From positions 8,671,501-8,735,500 of the forward strand of contig NC_064043.1 in assembly GCF_932526225.1 (NCBI RefSeq): a DNA stretch of 64,000 nt, written 5' to 3'. A program made the translations under genes and the position numbers. A model generated the notes under the pieces. That model had not been told where the DNA came from. It saw nothing but the letters and a program-made list of their open reading frames with translations, and did no database searches. Of the stretch, positions 44,373 through 55,900 are shown in pieces. This stretch comes from Nematostella vectensis. Its lineage: Eukaryota > Cnidaria > Anthozoa > Actiniaria > Edwardsiidae. The first letter of the stretch is position 1; every line of letters starts with the position of its first letter.

Positions 44373-47300
44373 ATGGCGCCCGCCAAAGCGCGGCTTGGTC
44401 TGTTAGTACTTCTTATACTATTATACTTTCCGAGGAAAACGGAATCTCATTGGTGGTAAGTCACCGGCAGAACACGCGCAAAGTTAAGCAAACTTTGCGT
44501 ATCTCATAGATTCACGTAGATACGAAGAAAGTTTTTTTTATCTGTTGACAATGAGAAGGAAGCGTTGCAAGCGCGAGATATGATTGAGATAAACTATTTA
44601 TCTTTGATCATGCATGTGTTAAGTGCTTGCAAAAGCGTGTTTTAGGATTGAAGTGCCTTCTTCACAGTCACTGAAAACTTGACAGCCCAACTCAAATACC
44701 TAGTGTCAATTATTAGCGCGCGTTTTGGACAAACATGTCGTAAAATATAGATAGATAGCTTCTTACTACAATAATTAGACATTGAGTTATTTTATCTCAA
44801 CAGGTTCATATCCCAGGTGTTTGCTTTAGGTGCTAAAGTTATGTGCAACAGCATCACTGGACTGATCAGCATTCAGCGGCAGATGTGTCTCGATAACCCT
44901 GACGTGATGGTGAGCATAGGCAAGGGAGCCAAGCTAGGAGTGGAAGAGTGCCAGCACCAGTTCAGGGATCAGAGGTGGAATTGTTCAACAGTTAACGGAG
45001 ACGCCACTGTATTCGGAAAAGTCATGCGGAGAGGTGAGGATCAATATATAGAGCATTAGGTCTGTAAATAAATAATTTCCTGTTTGAATTAAGATTGCTT
45101 AAATGAGTTTATTAACGTTGATACTCAATTTCCTTTCGAAGCGTGGACATGAAAGGGAATTTTATCAACTAATTTTTATAAGTTTTATCGTTATGTCAAC
45201 TTAAGATCAATTATTGCATCAACTTCCTCCAAAACCTTATGACGCCTAATTTCAGTCTTTATTTTACATAAGATGCCAGAAGGGGGGAAATGCTATGTAA
45301 TGGAAAATGCCTGAAGGACTGAATCCTGGTGAGAATTTTCAGTAGATCCAATCACTATATTCTCTTGTTTTCCAGCGAGTCGCGAGACGGCTTTCGTCTA
45401 CGCCATCTCCTCGGCAGGCGTGGTTCACGAAGTCACCCGGTCCTGCAGTCTCGGTGAACTAAAAGACTGTTCCTGTAGAAACAAGAAAGGCCGAAGTCGC
45501 AAGGGCTTCGAGTGGGGAGGTTGCAGCGATAATATTCAATATGGCCTGAACTTCGCTAAGGCTTTCGTGGACTCCAGAGAGGTGGAAAAAGATGCGAGGG
45601 CGTTGATGAACTTACACAACAATCATGTTGGGCGTAGGGTGAGTGTTACATGTATTACTCATAACATTTTGTGATTATCGCGTGGGAGATTGCTCGGTTG
45701 ATTGTCCATGTGACTATAGCATGGGTTTAGCGCGCCCTTTATCAACCAGATAAACGGGCTTAGCACCTCTTAGCAACACGACGGCACTACCTTCGTATTT
45801 ATCGCCATCTAAAATTGTACCTCTAATGCCAAAACAACAGCATTACTGCCACTTTTGTAGAGATTTCGTGCGCGTTTGAGTACAACTTCATAACCACCCG
45901 TAATTTGCATTTACTCTGGACGATCGGAATGTAATCCTTTCTTTGAGATGATCCCTATTTCTAAAGGAGTGTAAAAGCCTTTTTAATATCACACCCAAAC
46001 TTGCGCCAACTCCGGAAATAGCACCCATGATCCAATTCAAAGCTATGATTGTCATGTGCTACTCATGGTCAAACATTCTACATTTATTTGTTGAAAAGCT
46101 CCTCATTAGTATCGCATATATCCGGTTTTGAAGAGGCTAGGATTTCAAGTGTTTATAGTATACGCGCGCGTGAATTGAATTCTTTTTATGCTCCATGATT
46201 TTGAATGCGATGATATGTTATTGTTTTCTAATACTTACACCGAATATAGAAGCGATGGCTACTAAACCGCGTTTAGATAAAGCCGATAATTGTTTGTTTC
46301 CTGTTAGAACATCCTACATAATCTAAAAGATGAGACTTTATTAACAATTAAACCACATACTGCCCGCAAAATGACGTTCTTACTTTGTTATTGATGGATG
46401 TACAGAGTAAAAATCTTCAAACTCTATCTCTTTGATTCAAACTTCCTACTCTTTTGGCAAGTTTGCGCACGCAAATGTTCATTACACATTACGTTTTTTA
46501 TCCATGTGATTGTAATATATTTATTTAGTCTTGTTTCGTTGAATCATTTGAAGTTGAGCATTTTTTTTTTCGTGTTAGTCATTTTATCTTTTGTGTATGA
46601 TCGTCTACTTGTTTTTCTACGAGAAGTTTGTGTTGTCTTGTTCATTTGTCACCTCGTCACCAAACGCCTGATTGATTGCCAGTCTGGTCATATTGCATTT
46701 TAGATAAATTCAGGATCCTAACCGTAGTATCGAGACAAATGGAAGGGGTGGGGGTGGGGGTGGGGGCTGGGTCCTTCTATACACAACAAGGTGCATCGAA
46801 TCACCTTTCCTCCATCACCCCCATAGTACTGTGCACACGGCCAGACAGTGGGGGGACTTCAGTCACCCGGCATGCACCTCTTCCGTGCCCCTGGTGTTAC
46901 AGCCCGTCGCACCCGCTCGGGGCGCCTGTGGCGCGCCCCGAAGAGACTGGACCTGTAAAAGTATTATGGTTTAAGTTTTGTCATTCCACTTGTTCCTGTT
47001 TTTCGCATTCCTTATTCGCATTTGCCGCAATTCTCGTACTCCATCGCATGTCTCGCATTTCTTGTACTACCGAAGAATGAAACGTTTTGATTCAACACAC
47101 CTGGAGAAATAACTCGAGTAGACAAGAAACATTTATCGCAAAAGGTCTCATGTAATTCTAACAGGGTGGTAAAGGGAATTTTCGTGAAACGTGATTTGAC
47201 CATTTTTCACTGTCGAGAAACGTGAAATCGATCTCCGTAAAAGGTGATTTGACGATTCAGAATGCAATTCTTCGGTCCGTGAAAGTCCGATTTTGCCCGG

Positions 47301-48301
47301 TCCGTGAAACGTGATCGATACCCCCTTTTATCACCATGTTCTAACAAAAACAGGTTTACTGAGATCATATGAGTTTTTCATAACTCTCGCCAAGATTTCC
47401 AAAATTAAATGCGCTTCTCACTTTCATCCATTACATCAATCAAGTTTTGATTTTGTAGCAAAAACATATTTTGTACTCTTTGACTTGTGCCAGCGTTGCC
47501 TTCAGATGCCGTGATGGAAGCAATCTAAGTGAAAATAAATGAAAACAGTTCAAAGCTTTTGACCGACGGAAGGCAAAATGCATTTTGTCACTTGGAATTA
47601 AAGATTGCGATTTCGCAGATTACTAAAAAAAATCGCAAAAAGTAATGTACCCTCTCTAACCTCAGGTTGTCAAGACCAACATGTCGTTGGACTGTAAATG
47701 CCATGGTGTGTCCGGATCCTGCTCCGTCCGGACCTGCTGGAAGTCCATCTCTTCATTCCGTATTGTAGGCCAGCATCTGCGCGAGAAGTACACAACCGCT
47801 GTGCAAGTGACGGTGGGCCAAAGTGGTGGCGAGCTCACAAACGCCGAGGTAAGCTACAAAAAGCCGTCACGCGATGACCTCGTGTACCTCGAGGATTCGC
47901 CCAATTACTGCATGGTGGACTCTAATACAGGTTCGCTAGGCACGTCGGGAAGGGAATGCAATGGGTCAGCCTCTGATACCACTGGCGCATGCTCTTTACT
48001 GTGCTGCGGGCGCGGGTTTAACACAATTCAAATTGAGGAGGAATATAAGTGCCATTGTAAGTTCCATTGGTGCTGTTATGTGAAATGCCAAACGTGCCGT
48101 AGGACCGTAGACAAGCATATATGCAAGGCACCATCACAGCCTGGCACAGCTGTACTCGAAATCAATGCAAAGTCCCCGCTATCCCTAGACGACAAGGGCG
48201 AGAAGCGACCAAAGAAAGACAAGAAACGGGGGAAAAACCGGAAAAAGAAAGGAGACCGAAAGAGGCGAATTAAACAAAAAGAGGGAAATCCCGGTATTTA
48301 G
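44373..48301 (+). CDS. Wnt2: Wnt2-like secreted ligand with basic C-terminal extension, 4 exons, 403 aa
   Basis: Secreted, lipid-modified ligand for Frizzled/LRP receptors. Exons 44373-44455, 44804-45033, 45376-45638, 47666-48301 give 403 aa with agreeing phases. Signal peptide about 1-24 ([12 protein letters not shown]). Then [59 protein letters not shown], and [16 protein letters not shown] with the acylation serine at about 208. The C-terminal cysteine knot has CCGRGF and [29 protein letters not shown] and SPNYCMVD favour Wnt2 over other classes by eye. The usual Wnt end would be near CKAP (about residue 348); here 55 more residues follow, with a Lys/Arg-rich block at about 370-398 ([20 protein letters not shown]). 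The gene lies between two CUB paralogs in the same orientation. Confidence 0.93.
45639..47665 (+). other. Wnt2 intron 3
   Basis: A 2-kb intron. It contains a G-run block at 46743-46770 (GGGG and GGGGG tracts separated by T). At 47160-47310 the words CGTGAAACGTGATTTGAC and GTCCGTGAAACGTGATCGAT recur, a decayed short repeat. No exon was recognised. Confidence 0.5.
46743..46770 (+). other. Potential G-quadruplex
   Basis: GGGGTGGGGGTGGGGGTGGG and a further G tract in Wnt2 intron 3. Four or more runs of at least four G with single-T loops would be expected to fold stably. Confidence 0.5.
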
Positions 48302-48363
48302 TCGCTGCTTTGAAAAGGCAATTAGTCATCTGTGGGATAACCTAAATTTTTTTGTACAATAGT

Positions 48364-48534
48364 ACAGGGCCGTAGCAGGGGGTGGGGCACTGAGGGCATG
48401 TGCCCCCCCCCCCTCAAATATATATTTAAAAAATATAAGGAATTGACCAGTAGGCTTGGTTGTGCCCCCCCCCCCCCCCCATATTTTCTTAATGTTTCTG
48501 TATTGTGCCTCTTACGTGGCCTGCTACGGCTCTG
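48364..48534 (-). repeat. GGGCCGTAG-family repeat, copy 4, inverse orientation
   Basis: Starts ACAGGGCCGTAGCAGGGGG and ends GGCCTGCTACGGCTCTGT. The internal order is the reverse complement of the copy at 39071 (TGGGGCACTGAGGGCATGTG, GGAATTGACCAG, TTAATGTTTCTGTATTGTG). It gives the best-preserved inverted ends of the family, with arms around CAGRGCCGTAGCAGG. Confidence 0.8.
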
Positions 48535-49250
48535 TAGACTCACTCGCTGTTTTTATTGGGGCTTGTCGCAAGACCACAGAAATGTAAATACAATAGACTT
48601 GAACATAAACAAGATCATGTAATCAACTTTTATACCCAGTTTGCGAGAATCTGTACATATAATTGTGTCACGTTATTTGTAATCGCAATATAACAATATA
48701 ATACGGCTGAAAACCTTTAACGTCTTTAAAGTCTTTAACCTTACCCAGCCTAGTAGAAATGACGACTTGGACCAGACCCCGCCTTCTATACTGATCCTAA
48801 ACCATCTATATATCGAGCCTTGGTTATTGGGAAGCTTTAGACCAACCAATACAAAATGAAGACCCTGAACCACTGCCACCCTATCTTCGTGTCCCACCAT
48901 CCTCTATACAATTCAATTTATTCACTTCACCGTATACAGATTTAGTACATTGCTTTGGCTGAAAGATGAATTATAAAACCATAGTAGCGGAACAGACTCC
49001 AGAAACATCCCCCTTTCCATTTTTCGTTTCTTTATTGAAAGCATGAGAAAACATGCTTAACACCATCACACCTAAACACTTTCAAGCAAGTAGAATTATT
49101 AAAACCAAAACTGCAAAAAGAAAAAAAAAATGGAGAAGCCACACTTTAGGGGATAATGGTTTACAGCGCTAGCGAAACGAAATAGTTATGAAAGTGCACA
49201 AGCAGAAGGAGAATCACATTTATTTTTCCAGACATTAGCAGGCTCGGAGA
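48535..49250. other. Downstream flank of Wnt2, no feature seen
   Basis: Probable 3' flank. No repeat family or ORF was recognised. Confidence 0.4.
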
Positions 49251-49289
49251 TTGAAAAAATAAGGCCTTCCCCTAAACCCTGTTTCAAAA

Positions 49290-49720
49290 TTTGAGCCACG
49301 CCCTCAAAATCGACGCTCGAAAAGTCGCAACCCTTCCCCCGTTAAATAACTACCCTTTCCTTAGACATAAGCACAAAGTCGTCCGCGTAAAGAAGTGCAT
49401 CGACACACTTTCCAGAAACTGTAATTCTGTCATTTTGGCTGATATTCTGGTAAGAGGCTTAGAAAAAGATTGAAGTTAGGCTTAGCATGCATCCCCGACG
49501 AACCCCTTCTTTGCAGGGAAATTCTTTAGATATAAGATTTTAATTTTCACTGCCGCTCGATCGTGCATGTACATGGACTCAATAATTGCAAAGAACTTTC
49601 CATTGATGCCGGCATCTTTCAATTTTCGAAATGGGAACGCTGTCGAAGGCTTATGAGAAATCGACGAACAGGGAATACAGTCGATTCATTTTTTTGGCTT
49701 TTGCTTACTCTTTCTTGTCA
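49290..49720 (-). pseudogene. Decayed minus-strand reverse transcriptase
   Basis: On the minus strand, 49685-49640 reads LYSLFVDFS-stop-AFDSVP, a reverse-transcriptase motif with a nonsense change. It is followed by a DAGINGKFFAIIESMYMHDR-like stretch after a frameshift. ALLYADDFVLMSKE is at about 49405-49364. The spacing between motifs is shortened, so internal deletion is likely. This is a third reverse-transcriptase lineage in the window. Confidence 0.75.
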
Positions 49721-49755
49721 GTGAACATTTTTACGAAAGCCCCCTTGCTCTTACT

Positions 49756-49822
49756 TTATTAAGTATTTATTAAGTATTTATTGAGTATTTATTAAGTATT
49801 TATTAAGTATTTATTAAGTATT
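49756..49822. repeat. 11-bp tandem repeat (TTATTAAGTAT)n
   Basis: Six near-perfect copies of TTATTAAGTAT, one with a G. Confidence 0.85.
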
Positions 49823-49909
49823 CCGTGGCAAACTAGATAATTGTAAAGTCTCTTCATTCAGGATAGAGGTGAATAGAGAGTGCTCATAGAAAAATGAACC
49901 CCCTCTATC

Positions 49910-50281
49910 AACCACCCCCCCTCCCATTACGAGTCCCAACCCTTTAGCAATCTTATAGGCTCTCCTACCTTCAGTCCCCAACCACCCCTTTATTGTTCCC
50001 TTCTGTTCACCCCCCTCTCTCTCTCCCCATTAGGAGTCCCAACCCTTTAGCAATCTTATAGGCTCTCCTACCTTCAGTCTCCAACAACCCCTTTATGGTT
50101 CCCTCCTGTTCAACCGCCTTCTCTCTCCCCATTACCAGTCCCAACCCTTTAGCATTCTCTCATAGGCTCTCCTACCTTCAGTCCCCAACCATCCCTTTAT
50201 GGTTCCCTCCTACCGCCCCCTTTCTCCCCATTACGAGTCCCAACCCTTTAGCATTCTCTCATAGGCTCTCCTACCTTCAGG
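49910..50281. repeat. About 90-100 bp tandem repeat, four copies
   Basis: Each unit contains TTAC/AGGAGTCCCAACCCTTTA, GCAATCTTATAGGCTCTCCT, ACCTTCAGTCYCCAACNACC and CCTTTATGGTTCCCTCCT with C-rich spacers. The last copy is partial. Confidence 0.85.
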
Positions 50282-52990
50282 TTACCGAGGAATCTTAGTT
50301 TCTTTTCAGATACTTACTCCGATTCTCCATTGACTAAAGATGGTGACAGTAACCGTTTTTCTCTTCTGATTACAAGTCATAAAGTTTACGAAGCACCTGC
50401 GGTACGGCAACCTTACAAAACAAGAATCATGGTGTTTTTCAAATAAGGAATATATTAGTTTACTTATATGGAAGTGGCCGCGTTTGGCAAAAACGATAAT
50501 TTTTCGCTTAATTTTCTTGATATGAGAGAAGGGGTTTTCCTAATTTGGAATGTACATCCATGGACAATTGACTCGAACCCATCCCCGGTGGGGAGTCGTT
50601 GGTCATGAATCAAGTCGAAGATGGCGTTTTCTCGCTGTCATCACATTTCCTGGTCGCCACTCTTGTTTGTCTCTAGGACGTGTTGGAGGTGAGTTCTCCT
50701 TTCTTTATAGCCTTTATTTCTGAAATTATTTTTAAAGATTATTTTGCAATGCTGGCAAAATGTTGGCCAAAAGTTTGAACTCAAACAAAATTTCGCCAAC
50801 ACTTGCCAGCACCAGCGGTGTTCAAACAGCACCAGCATTGCCGGGCCAACTACTTCTAGCCAGCGTCTCACCAGCAATGCTGGCGCAGTTTGCACGGGGC
50901 TTTACGAGGATAATTTTCAATGCTAATTGTCATTTTAATTTAATATCTTTACGAGCACCATTTGAATTAGGTGCTGTAGTTAACCTTTTTTTTTTTTAAG
51001 AGCATTGCTTTTTATCTTACATGTCTTATGCTTTCTCTAAAATGTTTTAGCAGCGCTACGAGATAGGACATTCGTGTACGGTGGCCCATGAGTGAAATGC
51101 TGCAGGTACAAAAAGTTGGAGCAAATAAAAAAAGATGCAACCAAATGAAAGTGAAGTTGCAGCAAATAAAAAGGGGGGGGGGAGCGAATTGCTGCAACTA
51201 GAAAGAGTTGCAACAAATAAAAATGAGTCAATTGCTGTAAATAGAGACAGTTTCAGCAAATAGAAAAAGTTCCAGCAATTGCAGCAAATAGAAAGAGTTT
51301 CATACAAATTTAAAAAGCGGGTTTTATTGCTATCAACACTTTTAAGGTTGAGGATTGGAAGAGCATAAAGTAGAAAATTGCGCGGTCGCATGGTTCCTGG
51401 GCGTCACACCGCAGGCCTCTTAATTGTCGGCTCAGTTTACTAAACATTCCGAACTCATCATCGGAAGCGTAAAGAAAAGACTTTTGTGATGTGCTGAAAG
51501 AATTCCAAGGTTATAAACCGTAGGGCCGTAGCGAAGCCTAATCCAGATGTTGAGGATGAACTGCCTCAAGTCGAGTTTGATTGTGCTTGGCGTATATATC
51601 GGTGAGTTTTGCTCGTGTTCTATAGCGGGGTTGAGTACATTAACATGCACTTCAACTCTCATTAATATTTCCACGACTCGACCATGGATCATCGACTAGG
51701 AATCTTACGGTATCTCCTTGAAAACTCACCGAAGCTTAATATTCCTATCCTTATTGTATTTTATTCTGTCAAACGACAATAACTTGAAGGGCTTCAACTC
51801 GTTGGGGTTTAGTAAATTTTAGGCGGTCACCCCAACAAATCTCACTTCAAATCTCCATCGCCCGCCAGATATGACTTTCCAAACGCCGACTTTGACGATG
51901 CGAGCCTGATAACATGATCGGGTTTTAAATTTCATTCGTTTTACGATAATTGTCTGCTTTTAGTATAAGATATCCACTGAAAGAGTTCAAATGTATGGAA
52001 TGTTTGAATATTTTGGATGTGTAAATAGTTCAATTGTCTGAAACGTGGTTTGTATTTCCTGACACACGTCTGTCCACAATGTCCTGCCTTGTTAATAAAG
52101 GCGGTCGATGATGTCATACAAAACAATTCCCCCATATTCAACCTCCAGATTTTCCCCCCCAAAAATGAGCCTTCATGATTTTTTACCAAAAAGGCCAAAC
52201 GTTTTTGTGACAATAAAGTTTATCACACCTTTTGCTAATACCTTTTTGTGTACTAAACATCAGATTTTTTCTAACTTGTACCAGTGGAATATTAACAGCT
52301 AATAAACACTTTATTTGTCTTATAATGTTTATGCAAAGTGGTTTCATTGTTGATCAAAATTTTGGTTGTTTCAAAATTTTAATAAAAAGATTAAAAAACA
52401 AGGATCTGCACTAAAAGAAAACTTAGAACTTAGCTCCGCCCCCTTTCGGCTGAATAAAATTCAAACTTTAGGATGACAACACGCTGTAACATTGCGTCTG
52501 TAGTGAGATATTTTAGTTGTGTTATTGTTAATAATTTGAACTAATTTTTATTGCACATTTCTGCTCTTTTGGTGGCTTATTCATTGTAAGTAGCCAAGAA
52601 AAAATAAACCGAGCAAACAAGAAGAAAAGCGCTTCTAAAGTTGATTTTGTGTTTCGCTCCTCATGGGCAAACAAGACACGCTTGACTGAAATCCGGAGCT
52701 TCACACCGAGTAGCAGTTTACTGTCAACTGAGCCTTTCGTGGACCTGGTCCAGGCCCTTTTATAGTGGGGGTCCTTGTTTAACAAAAAATGTGTTGCTAA
52801 TAAAGTAAGATGTGAATTTTTTTTTTTTTTGATGTAAGAAATTTTATACTTTTTCAGTAGTTTGAGTGGAACGCCTTCTTTTGTCTGAACGCCAACAACA
52901 AAGTTGTACACAGTTAGTTATGTGATTGGCAAGTGGTCAAGTTATGTGATTGACATCAATTGATTACTTTTTCTGTTTTGTATTAAATAG
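50282..52990. other. Spacer before the four-CUB gene
   Basis: Includes palindromic GCCAGCAATGCTGG-type words at 50745-50890 and a 20-bp-class repeat at 51100-51305. A possible start exon lies at 50621-50688 (AAGATGGCG context, AG/GTGAGT donor). No other gene was recognised. Confidence 0.4.
51100..51305. repeat. Degenerate minisatellite (GTTGCAGCAAATARAAA)n
   Basis: About nine imperfect copies of a 17-22 base unit, for example GTTGCAGCAAATAAAAA, GTTGCAACAAATAAAAA, TTTCAGCAAATAGAAAAA and ATTGCAGCAAATAGAAA, with one G run at 51172-51181. Confidence 0.7.
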
Positions 52991-55900
52991 CCCTACTAGT
53001 ACTGGTTCTACATAGCCAACCTAGAAGCCAAGCAAATTCACAAGGTAAGAAAATAAAAAAAATATTTACATCTGGTAGGGAAGATAGTAAGGCAAACCAT
53101 CTTCTGATTAACCAACTGTCTAAATTATTAGGCAACCACTAAATAAAGGAAATCATATTCTTTGTAAGAACCCTCAAAAACTTGACAGTCTATTTTTGAT
53201 TTTGTCACAATCAATAAAGCATCACTGTCAGAAAATTCACTGCATTTTTGTATTTCTGTTGCAGAAATTGATCTTCCAATCTGCAACAAGAGTTCAAACT
53301 TCTTTGTCCTCAATGCTTCCTCATCCTACATACAGAACTTTAGCAGCCCAAATTATCCCAAAGTCTATCCTTCCTACAGCTCTTGCACCTGGATAATAGG
53401 TGCTGCAATGGGGCAACTGGTCAAGCTGACCTTTAGTGCCTTTTCCATTTATTCACCTTCAAGCTCAGACTCTAAGCAGTGTCCATATGCATATGTGAAG
53501 GTAACTGAGGAAGGTCTTGAAGGCAGTGAATACATCGTGGGTAGATTTTGTGGAAATGCCAAGCCTCAGACAATTTACTCCAGCGGAGGGCAGCTACGTG
53601 TGGAGTTTAAAAACACATTCAGGATTGTTGCTGAAGGATTTGTTGCAAAATACACTGCCATCCAACCAGGTAGCGTAGTGATTTTAATATATATTGCCCC
53701 TATCAATGTAGTCTGCATAATACTATGGCTAATAATTGTGATGATGATTATGATGGTGATAGCGATGATAATGATAGTGATAATGATGATCACGATAAGG
53801 ATAATGGTGATTATGATAGTGTTGATAATTGTGGTATTGATATTGTTGGTATTAATAATTGTCAGAATGTTGATGATGATAATGGTGATGATTATAAATA
53901 CTGTATGATAATGTTGGTAATAATGATTGGCCGTAATTATGACATTTCTGCACAGAATGTCTATTCTGCCCCTTCAATCTACGTTTTTTAATGTACCAGG
54001 TACAGCCTGTTCTCCCTCAAACACGATTGATGAAAACAGCAACATTCTTCTCCATGCACCAATGGGGCGAATAGCTTCGCCAAGATTTCCAAACTCCTAT
54101 TCAAGCATCATAGACTGCACCTGGAAGATTACACTTCCTGTCAACAAGGCCATCAACTTTACATTTGATTCATTCACAAGAGTATCTCGTGCAATATGTA
54201 GTGATTCATCCCTAGAGGTATATAATAGCCGATATGGCCATGGTCATGGCGCTCAGCTGGGCTTGTTCTGTGGTGAGATGGTCCCACCTGTCATCTACTC
54301 TAGTGGGTGTCATCTGTCACTACGATTGAAGGCTGTTGAGCCGAGAAAGACCCTTAGCTTTATTGGCAGGTTTCACTCTCTTTCTCAAGGTATGCGTGTT
54401 AGATTGCAATTACTTTGTCCCTGTTTTGGTATGATCTTGTTGGGATTTAGCCTGTGTAACAAGCGTTTCCATGTATTTTGAGGGAAAAGAAACCCAGAGG
54501 AATGGAGGAACCAAAAAAAAAGTTCAATGAGCGCAAAATAATATAGTGGTCAAAATCATACTCACCAAACTTGTTGTTTTTTTCCTCCAATTTCTCTGAG
54601 CTTCTTTTCCCATCAAAACACAGGGGAATGCTTGCTACACAGGCTAGTTTGTATGACACTTTTTGAAGAAGCTCCTTTAGTCCCATGCTAATAAGAAAAC
54701 AGCATTATTATTAAGTATTGTCTGTCATTTCTTATTCACACATTAAGAAGTTAACAATTGTTATACATTTCCTGTCATGTCGTTACTGACACAAAGTTTG
54801 CATGTCCCAATTTTGTTTGTCTTAGTGACAACCTCCTTGACGAAAAATAGCCTCACAAGCAATATTTAATTTTTTGCATCTTTTTATTTTATCAGTTGTA
54901 AATGGATCATGTGACGACACAGCTGGCCCCAACACCATCAAGATTGCCGCTACAGCAGGAAGTTTATTCACACCAAACTATCCTCAAGAATACCCCAGTA
55001 ACAAAGAATGCACGTGGTTTATATCCGTGCCATCTGGCCACAATGTGCGTCTGGTGTTTTATGCGTTCGACCTGTCATCGGATGTGGCATGCAGTGATGC
55101 AGTGGAGTTACGGGATGGAAAGAGCCTAACCAACCCAGTGAAAAGTACATTTTGTGGCAGCCAGATCCCGCAAGCTTTAATAATGACTTCAAATCTTATG
55201 ACTGTTAGGTTTAAAAGCAACTATGATGGTAACAGAAGAGGATTTTTGGCAATGTTTGAGACAACAAGTGAAAGTAAGCTACTTCATGGGTTACTGTATT
55301 GACAGCTAGGCACTTGTAATTCAGTGGGATGAGCTTGAAAAGAGCTGGGTACGATTGAGGGTTTGTCCAATCCTTAGTTGATTTAGGGATTTCCATTAGT
55401 CACCATTTCCTGTTTAGCCTTGAGTCCCTGGACCCATGGATGCAAATATGAATGCTTAAATACTTATGGCCAACACTTGGGGGGCTGTGGAATATTTCTG
55501 TTAGACATCAAGATATAAGTGAAGAAAGTTGGGATTCACAATAACTAATAGATGGGTTGCCCCTAGCTTTATAAAAATCTCAACCCTCCTAGGGTTTGTA
55601 GGGGTTTCCACTAGAACTTCAGAATATCTAATTTATTTTCCAATTATTTTTCACATTTCCTGTCCCAGAGCCACAGGTCAAAACAACCCCACGTATCCAA
55701 CCAGGCGTTTGCTCCGCATCATATGACCCCTCAGTTAACAACAACCTCCAGGTGTCTGGCCAGACGGGTACAATAAAGAGCCCCAACTACCCCGCCCAGT
55801 ACCCCAACAGCATTAGTTGTACCTGGGTCATCTCTGTCAAAGACGGCAACCGCGTCAAACTTTCCTTCTCTGACTTCTGGATTGACGACCAGCATGGTTG

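Noticed and set aside
53700..53990. Ile/Val-rich and Asp-rich ORFs over the GAT repeat
   Set aside because: Translation of a simple repeat inside an intron; the CUB exons splice around it.
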